Shown in pieces: positions 7,945 to 11,651 of a stretch of 11,651 nt of DNA; the stretch's first letter is position 1, and the number at the start of each line of letters is the position of its first letter. This DNA comes from an uncultured Eubacteriales bacterium. Lineage in GTDB: Bacteria; Bacillota; Clostridia; Christensenellales; Aristaeellaceae. The translations under genes and the position numbers were made by a program. A model generated the notes under the pieces. It was given only the letters and a program-made list of their open reading frames with translations, did no database searches and was not told where the DNA came from. Where the stretch lies: contig CALVPU010000005.1 of assembly GCA_944353735.1 (NCBI GenBank), forward strand, positions 1 to 11,651, in the 5' to 3' direction.

Positions 7945-9092
7945 GAATCCCTCCGAATGATGTTTTGCGCGATGGCGCGCGCCTCGGCGTCCGCGTCGTG
8001 GACGTCGCCAATGGCGGCGACGGCGCGGGCAGGGCACACGCTCATTGTCTCCGCGATCACCTCGGCAATGCGTCCAAAGGAGATTTGACCGCGCAGGAAC
8101 GCCGCGACTGCCGCCTCATTGGCGCCATTGAGCGCGACCGGCGCGCTGCCGCCCGCCCGCAGCGCCTCGTAAGCCATCGACAGGCAGGGAAAGCGCCGCG
8201 TATCCGGCGCTTCGAACGTCATCGTCCCGAGCCGGGCAAAGTCAAGCGGTTCCGCGCCGTAGGGCAGCCGTTCGGGATACGCCATGGCATAGCCGATCGG
8301 CCCGCGCATGTCCGGACGCGCCATCTGTCCGAGCACTGCGCCGTCCTCAAACTCGATCATCGAGTGAATGACGCTCTGCGGATGGACGACCACATCGATC
8401 TTTTCCGGCGGCATGGCGAACAGGTGGTGCGCCTCGATGACCTCCAACCCCTTGTTGAGCATGGTGGCGCAGTCGACGGTGATCTTGCCGCCCATGCGCC
8501 ACGTCGGATGCTGGAGCACGTCGCGCACCGTCGCCGCGCGCATGTCCTCCGCGCGCCACGTGCGCAGCGCGCCGCCCGACGCCGTGAGGATCAGCCGCCG
8601 CACGGGATTGTCCTGACGCGCCTGCAGGCACTGAAAGATCGCCGAGTGCTCGCTGTCCACGGGCAGCATCGGCTTGTTCAGCCGGCGCGCCTTGCGCGTG
8701 ACCAGATCGCCGCCTGCCACCAGCGCCTCCTTGTTCGCCAGCAGCACGCGCTCGCAAACGTCCAGCGCCGTCCAGACCGCGTCCAGTCCCGCGATGCCGA
8801 CGATCGCGCAAAGCGCGTCCATGGGGCGCGCCGCTTCGAGCGCGCGCACGGCGCAGTCCGGTCCAAAGATCCACTCACAGAAGCGCAGGTCCTCGGGAAC
8901 CGCCTCCGGCTCGACCGCCAGCGCGGCGACTCTGGGGCGAAACTCGCGCACCAGCGCGAACAGCTTTTCCGCCGAACTGTGGGCGACCAGGCAGCTCGCC
9001 TCAAAGCGGTCGGGATACCTGCGCACCAGATCGAGCGCCTGCGTGCCGATCGAGCCCGTCGCTCCGAGGACCGCCATCGTCCGCTTTTCCAT
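7941..9092 (-). CDS. dxr: 1-deoxy-D-xylulose 5-phosphate reductoisomerase
   Basis: This is the second enzyme of the MEP pathway. It converts deoxyxylulose 5-phosphate to 2-C-methyl-D-erythritol 4-phosphate with NADPH and a divalent metal, and it is the target of fosmidomycin. The 383-residue protein is of usual length. Visible motifs are the NADPH-binding GATGSIGTQ at 10-18, LANKEALVAGG at 118-128, PVDSEHSAIFQCL with metal ligands D146 and E148, HPTWRMGGKITVDCAT, and NKGLE with E217, then HPQSVIHSMIEF. An in-frame ATG at 9107 directly abuts the cdsA TGA and would add five residues. The ATG at 9092 is preferred because GGGGGAAGGG lies just upstream, but both are possible. The end overlaps rseP by 4 nt. 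Confidence 0.98.
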   Translation of the reverse strand: MEKRTMAVLGATGSIGTQALDLVRRYPDRFEASCLVAHSSAEKLFALVREFRPRVAALAVEPEAVPEDLRFCEWIFGPDCAVRALEAARPMDALCAIVGIAGLDAVWTALDVCERVLLANKEALVAGGDLVTRKARRLNKPMLPVDSEHSAIFQCLQARQDNPVRRLILTASGGALRTWRAEDMRAATVRDVLQHPTWRMGGKITVDCATMLNKGLEVIEAHHLFAMPPEKIDVVVHPQSVIHSMIEFEDGAVLGQMARPDMRGPIGYAMAYPERLPYGAEPLDFARLGTMTFEAPDTRRFPCLSMAYEALRAGGSAPVALNGANEAAVAAFLRGQISFGRIAEVIAETMSVCPARAVAAIGDVHDADAEARAIAQNIIRRDS

Positions 9093-9095
9093 ATT

Positions 9096-9105
9096 CCCTT
9101 CCCCC
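9096..9105 (-). promoter_or_regulatory. dxr ribosome binding site
   Basis: GGGGGAAGGG on the minus strand lies between the two in-frame ATGs of dxr. It fits the ATG at 9092 and would be inside the gene if the ATG at 9107 were used. Confidence 0.65.
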
Positions 9106-9107
9106 AT

Positions 9108-9971
9108 TCACAGTCCCGCCGCACGGAAGAACAGATAACACGCCACGCCACAGAATAAGATACCGTCCATGCGGTCCATCATGCCGCCGTGACCGGGAAA
9201 GATGGTGCCGAAATCCTTGATGCCGCAGTGGCGCTTGATCAGCGAGGCGACCAGATCGCCCACCTGCGACAGCGCGCCGGCAATCAGCCCCAGCAGGGCG
9301 AACGCCCACAGCGGCGGCAGCACCGCGCCCGCCGGATTGCACTGCGGCCACGCCGACGCCGCGGCGTTGGCGAGCGCCGGCACCAGCACCGCGAACAGCA
9401 CGCTCGCCGCCAGTCCGGCAATGGAGCCTTCGACCGACTTTTTCGGGCTGATCTGCGGCGAGAGGCGGTGCTTGCCAAAGCGCACGCCCACGAGCAGCGC
9501 GAACACGTCGTTGACCGAGGCAATGAAGAACGCCAGCAGCAGCGCCACCGTCGAGGTGAAGCGCGTGCCCAGATCCTGCAGCGTGATCATCAGCGAGAAG
9601 AACAGCCCGGGATAGAGCATCGGAAACACCGTGGTCACGAGGCTGACAAACGCCACCTTGCCGCGCAGCACGATGACCGTCATGGCGATGAGCAGGCTCA
9701 GCGTCAGCGCCAGCATCGGCGGGCTGATCTCGCCGAACACCGGATGGTCCAGCTTCGAGTGCAGCGACTGCGCCAGCACCGCCAGAAAACAATAGAGATA
9801 GCCCGCCCAGCGCACCGGATCGGCGCCGGTCTTGCGAAACGCCCGGTACATCTCCGACAGGCTCACCAGCATCGCAAACAGCAGCAGTCCCCGCAGCACC
9901 CAGCCCTGCAGCGCGATGCCGAGCAGCAGGACGACGGTGAACACCGCCCCGGTGACGACGCGCTTAACCAT
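9108..9971 (-). CDS. cdsA: Phosphatidate cytidylyltransferase (CDP-diacylglycerol synthase)
   Basis: This membrane enzyme transfers CMP from CTP to phosphatidic acid, giving CDP-diacylglycerol, the precursor of phosphatidylglycerol and other phospholipids. The 287-residue protein is mostly hydrophobic, with about eight likely membrane segments (the first two at about 8-38). It ends in the CTP_transf_1 signature: GDLVASLIKR at 238-247, KDFGTIFPGHGG at 252-263 and DRMDG at 266-270, which holds the catalytic metal-binding acidic residues. FGKHRLSPQISPKKSVEGS at 165-183 is another family motif. The open frame extends upstream to 10079, but that part lies inside uppS. The ATG at 9971 has GGAGGG 5 nt before it and gives the normal N-terminus. 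It overlaps the uppS end by 8 nt, so the two are probably translationally coupled. Confidence 0.95.
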   Translation of the reverse strand: MVKRVVTGAVFTVVLLLGIALQGWVLRGLLLFAMLVSLSEMYRAFRKTGADPVRWAGYLYCFLAVLAQSLHSKLDHPVFGEISPPMLALTLSLLIAMTVIVLRGKVAFVSLVTTVFPMLYPGLFFSLMITLQDLGTRFTSTVALLLAFFIASVNDVFALLVGVRFGKHRLSPQISPKKSVEGSIAGLAASVLFAVLVPALANAAASAWPQCNPAGAVLPPLWAFALLGLIAGALSQVGDLVASLIKRHCGIKDFGTIFPGHGGMMDRMDGILFCGVACYLFFRAAGL

Positions 9972-10791
9972 TTGATCCCTCCGCTTTCTCTTTGCCGAAG
10001 CGACGGCTGCGACCGGCGTATTCGCGCAGCGCGCGCAGGTACGCCGCCCGGTCGAAGTCCGGCCAGTAAGTTCTGTCAAACACCATCTCGGCGTACGCCG
10101 TCTGCCATGGCAGGAAGTTCGACAGCCGCATCTCGCCGCTGGTGCGAATCAGCAGGTCGACGTCCGGCATCCCAGCGGTGTACAGCTCGGCGGCAAACGC
10201 CGCCTCGTCGATGCCGTCGGGCGCGAGTTCTCCCGCCTGCACGCGCCGCGCCAGCGTCCGCGCCGCGCGCACCAGTTCGGCGCGCCCGCCGTAGTTGAGG
10301 GCGATGTTGAGCTTGAGCCCGGTATTGCCGCGCGTGCGCGCCATGGCGTTGACGACCGCCTCGCGCTGCGGCGCGGGCAGCCCGTCGACATCGCCCAGGA
10401 TGAGGATGCGCACGTTCTTTTCGTCCAGCTCGTCGATCTCCGAGGCGAAATAGCGCAGCAGCAGCGACATCAGCGCGCCGACCTCGTCCTTGGAGCGCGC
10501 CCAGTTCTCCGTGGAGAACGCATAGATCGTCAGGCACTCGATGCCCCAGTCGTCGCTGGCGCGGATGATGTCGCGCAGCGCCTCGGTGCCGGCCGCATGC
10601 CCTGCGGTGCGCGGCAGATTGCGCGCGTTTGCCCAGCGACCGTTTCCGTCCATGATGATGGCGACGTGGCGCGGCAGCCGGTCGGGCGGCAGCGCCTGCG
10701 CCGGCGCGGCGGTCGACACGGGTACCGTGATATACTTGGGCTTTGCGCCGAAGAGATCGCCCAGCAGTTTGCCGAGTCTTTCTGCGAACAC
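9964..10791 (-). CDS. uppS: Isoprenyl transferase (undecaprenyl diphosphate synthase)
   Basis: This is a cis-prenyltransferase that adds isopentenyl units to farnesyl diphosphate, giving undecaprenyl diphosphate, the lipid carrier for peptidoglycan and other wall polymers. The 275-residue protein has all family motifs: IIMDGNGRWA with catalytic D48, GHAAG, YAFSTENW at 90-97, NYGGR, and DLLIRTSGEMRLSNFLPWQ at 212-230. The open frame runs upstream to 10881, but that part covers the probable frr terminator. The preferred start is a GTG at 10789-10791 with GGGAGG 7 nt upstream, giving MFAERLGKLL as the N-terminus. The residues before the first motif form a somewhat long and variable leader. It begins the tight gene run that contains cdsA, dxr, rseP and ispG, and may have its own promoter. 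Confidence 0.97.
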   Translation of the reverse strand: MFAERLGKLLGDLFGAKPKYITVPVSTAAPAQALPPDRLPRHVAIIMDGNGRWANARNLPRTAGHAAGTEALRDIIRASDDWGIECLTIYAFSTENWARSKDEVGALMSLLLRYFASEIDELDEKNVRILILGDVDGLPAPQREAVVNAMARTRGNTGLKLNIALNYGGRAELVRAARTLARRVQAGELAPDGIDEAAFAAELYTAGMPDVDLLIRTSGEMRLSNFLPWQTAYAEMVFDRTYWPDFDRAAYLRALREYAGRSRRFGKEKAEGSNG

Positions 10792-10798
10792 ATTCCCG

Positions 10799-10804
10799 CC
10801 TCCC
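10799..10804 (-). promoter_or_regulatory. uppS ribosome binding site deciding a GTG start
   Basis: GGGAGG on the minus strand stands 7 nt before the GTG at 10791. The only ATGs nearby are in other frames, so this site supports the unusual GTG start. Confidence 0.75.
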
Positions 10805-10818
10805 TTGCCAGCATTTTC

Positions 10819-10827
10819 ATTGTAACA
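10819..10827 (-). promoter_or_regulatory. Possible extended -10 promoter for uppS
   Basis: The minus strand reads TGTTACAAT, an extended -10 element (TG-N plus TACAAT, 5 of 6 consensus bases). No good -35 hexamer lies 16-19 nt upstream. The expected start of transcription would be about 20 nt before the GTG, leaving room for the ribosome binding site. It lies after the probable frr terminator, where a new promoter would be useful. This is inferred only from the motif. Confidence 0.4.
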
Positions 10828-10829
10828 GG

Positions 10830-10852
10830 GCGTTTCGCCTGTGCGGAAACGC
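10830..10852. repeat. Inverted repeat upstream of the uppS -10 element
   Basis: GCGTTTC and GAAACGC form perfect 7-bp arms around a 9-nt centre, directly upstream of the possible uppS -10 element and over its -35 position. It has no T tail on either strand. It could be an operator or a second RNA hairpin, or it could be chance. Confidence 0.35.
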
Positions 10853-10873
10853 GCAGGCGGACAGACAAGCCGA

Positions 10874-10899
10874 AAGGGCAACCCATCGGGGTTGCCCTT
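10874..10899 (-). terminator. Probable intrinsic terminator of frr
   Basis: AAGGGCAACCC and its exact complement form an 11-bp stem with a 4-nt loop, beginning 14 nt after the frr stop. On the minus strand it is followed by TTTCGGCTTGTCTGT, a U-rich but interrupted tail. The stem is strong; the imperfect tail suggests that termination may be partial. On the plus strand the stem is followed by GGGCGC, so it acts only in the frr direction. Confidence 0.65.
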
Positions 10900-10913
10900 G
10901 GGCGCGCGTCCGG

Positions 10914-11471
10914 TCAGACGGACATGATTTCCTTTTCCTTGTCCGCGCCAATGCGGTCGAGTTCCTTGATGTGCGCATCGGTGACCTTCTGCAGCTCCGT
11001 CTCGGCGCTCTTCTGGTCGTCCTCGGTGATCTCAGCGTCCTTCTTCATCTTCTTCAGGGCGTCCATCGCGTCGCGGCGGATGGCGCGCACGGCAACCTTG
11101 CCTTCCTCGATCTGCTTGCGAACCTGCTTGCACAGTTCCTTGCGGCGCTCCTCATTGAGCTCGGGCACCATCAGGCGGATGACCTTGCCGTCGTTGGACG
11201 GATTGATGCCGATGTCGGACTTCTGGATCGCCTTTTCGATGGGGCCGATCATCTTCGCCTCCCACGGCGCGATGACGAGCATGCGCGGTTCGGGCGCGGA
11301 GATATTGCCGACCTGGTTGAGCGCGGTGGGGGTGCCGTAGTAATCGACGGTGATCTTGTCCAGGATCTGCGGGTTGGCGCGACCAGCGCGCAGCGTGCTG
11401 AGGTCCTTGTGAATGACGGCGATGGTCTTGTCCATCTTGGACCCCGCGTTCTTGATCGTGTCCTGATACAT
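10914..11471 (-). CDS. frr: Ribosome recycling factor
   Basis: RRF works with EF-G to split the post-termination ribosome and release the mRNA. The 185-residue protein is exactly the usual length. Recognisable family segments are DLSTLRAGRANPQILDKI near the N-terminus, the beta-rich hinge domain with YYGTPTALNQ, PEPRMLVIAPWE, and GKVIRLMVPELNEERRKEL before the long C-terminal helices. The open frame offers an ATG at 11489, but the ATG at 11471 is preferred: GGAGGG stands 6 nt before it and the resulting N-terminus, MYQDTIKN, is typical. The gene has its own promoter and a likely terminator, so it may be a one-gene unit. In many Firmicutes it follows pyrH directly, but here no gene on the same strand is seen within 180 bp upstream. 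Confidence 0.98.
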   Translation of the reverse strand: MYQDTIKNAGSKMDKTIAVIHKDLSTLRAGRANPQILDKITVDYYGTPTALNQVGNISAPEPRMLVIAPWEAKMIGPIEKAIQKSDIGINPSNDGKVIRLMVPELNEERRKELCKQVRKQIEEGKVAVRAIRRDAMDALKKMKKDAEITEDDQKSAETELQKVTDAHIKELDRIGADKEKEIMSV

Positions 11472-11477
11472 ACATGT

Positions 11478-11483
11478 CCCTCC
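11478..11483 (-). promoter_or_regulatory. frr ribosome binding site
   Basis: GGAGGG on the minus strand, 6 nt before the ATG at 11471. It lies inside the longer frame from 11489 and so decides the start. Confidence 0.85.
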
Positions 11484-11494
11484 AAACATCCATA

Positions 11495-11508
11495 TGCGCC
11501 GAAGCGCA
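11495..11508 (-). other. UUCG-tetraloop hairpin in the frr 5' leader
   Basis: The minus strand reads TGCGC-TTCG-GCGCA, a 5-bp stem closed by a C(UUCG)G loop, one of the most stable RNA tetraloops. It falls about 10 nt after the predicted transcription start and 11 nt before the ribosome binding site. It may protect the 5' end of the mRNA or tune translation; this is inferred. Confidence 0.5.
11500..11508. repeat. Direct repeat CGAAGCGCA, copy 1
   Basis: This 9-bp sequence on the plus strand recurs at 11567-11575, and the two copies flank the frr promoter. This copy forms part of the UUCG hairpin. A paired operator is possible, but chance is not excluded. Confidence 0.3.
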
Positions 11509-11524
11509 GGTTTCTCTATCCTCT

Positions 11525-11553
11525 ATTTTAGCGTAAAACACAGGAATTGGCAA
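11525..11553 (-). promoter_or_regulatory. Sigma-A-type promoter for frr
   Basis: The minus strand has TTGCCA (11548-11553) and TAAAAT (11525-11530) separated by exactly 17 nt, close to the TTGACA/TATAAT consensus. A/T-rich stretches upstream could act as an UP element. Transcription would begin near 11518, leaving a leader of about 47 nt. Confidence 0.8.
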
Positions 11554-11566
11554 GCGCTAATTTGAT

Positions 11567-11575
11567 CGAAGCGCA
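11567..11575. repeat. Direct repeat CGAAGCGCA, copy 2
   Basis: This is the second exact copy of the 9-bp sequence at 11500-11508, lying 13 nt upstream of the frr -35 element, between the two divergent promoters. Confidence 0.3.
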
Positions 11576-11611
11576 ATTTTTCGCACGTCTGGCGATTGTG
11601 CCGCGGCGCGG

Positions 11612-11640
11612 TGGACAGTTTTGCGCAGCCGTGTTATAAT
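11612..11640 (+). promoter_or_regulatory. Divergent strong promoter reading out of the window
   Basis: The plus strand has TGGACA (11612-11617) and a perfect TATAAT (11635-11640) separated by exactly 17 nt, plus the extended -10 TG (11632-11633). Transcription would start near 11647 and run rightward. The gene it serves lies beyond the window. This is the only plus-strand transcription signal I see, and it implies that the unit upstream of frr is divergently oriented. Confidence 0.75.
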
Positions 11641-11651
11641 TTATGAAGGAT

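Noticed and set aside
1..11651. CRISPR arrays, tRNA or rRNA genes, insertion sequences, phage genes or defence systems
   Set aside because: No spaced repeats, no cloverleaf or rRNA sequence, no transposase-like protein and no terminal inverted repeats were seen; the window is filled by housekeeping genes and one transporter.

Overview
The window looks like chromosome from a GC-rich member of the Firmicutes (Bacillota), most likely a clostridial lineage. The evidence is a full-length PolC-type replicative DNA polymerase, which is a hallmark of this phylum. It sits at the end of the cluster frr-uppS-cdsA-dxr-rseP-ispG-polC. Bacillus has a related order, with proS where ispG is found here. Strong GGAGG-type ribosome binding sites precede nearly every gene. 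GC content is visibly high, with G/C-rich third codon positions, and long open frames on the opposite strand follow from that. I cannot assign a family.

Layout: every recognisable gene is on the minus strand, so transcription runs from right to left. At the right end (11472-11651) is an intergenic region with a good sigma-A-type promoter for frr. A second promoter, close to consensus, points the other way and out of the window. frr (ribosome recycling factor) follows and ends at a strong hairpin that is probably a terminator. A weaker extended -10 element precedes uppS. From uppS to ispG the genes are tightly packed: cdsA overlaps uppS by 8 nt, dxr begins at or just after the cdsA stop, rseP overlaps dxr by ATGA, and ispG follows 22 nt later. 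polC begins after a 182-bp GC-rich gap that contains one possible 18-codon leader frame. A MATE-family efflux gene lies 89 bp beyond polC and runs off the left edge. It carries a single-base frameshift after codon 44.

Functionally, Dxr and IspG are the second and penultimate enzymes of the MEP isoprenoid pathway. UppS uses the resulting isoprenoid units to make the lipid carrier for cell-wall synthesis. CdsA makes CDP-diacylglycerol for phospholipids, RseP is an intramembrane site-2 protease, PolC replicates DNA, and RRF recycles ribosomes. This is a growth-linked housekeeping cluster.

I looked for an undescribed system and found none. The points worth checking are small: the broken MATE gene, the apparent separation of frr from its usual upstream partner pyrH, the terminator-promoter switch between frr and uppS, and the possible leader peptide before polC.
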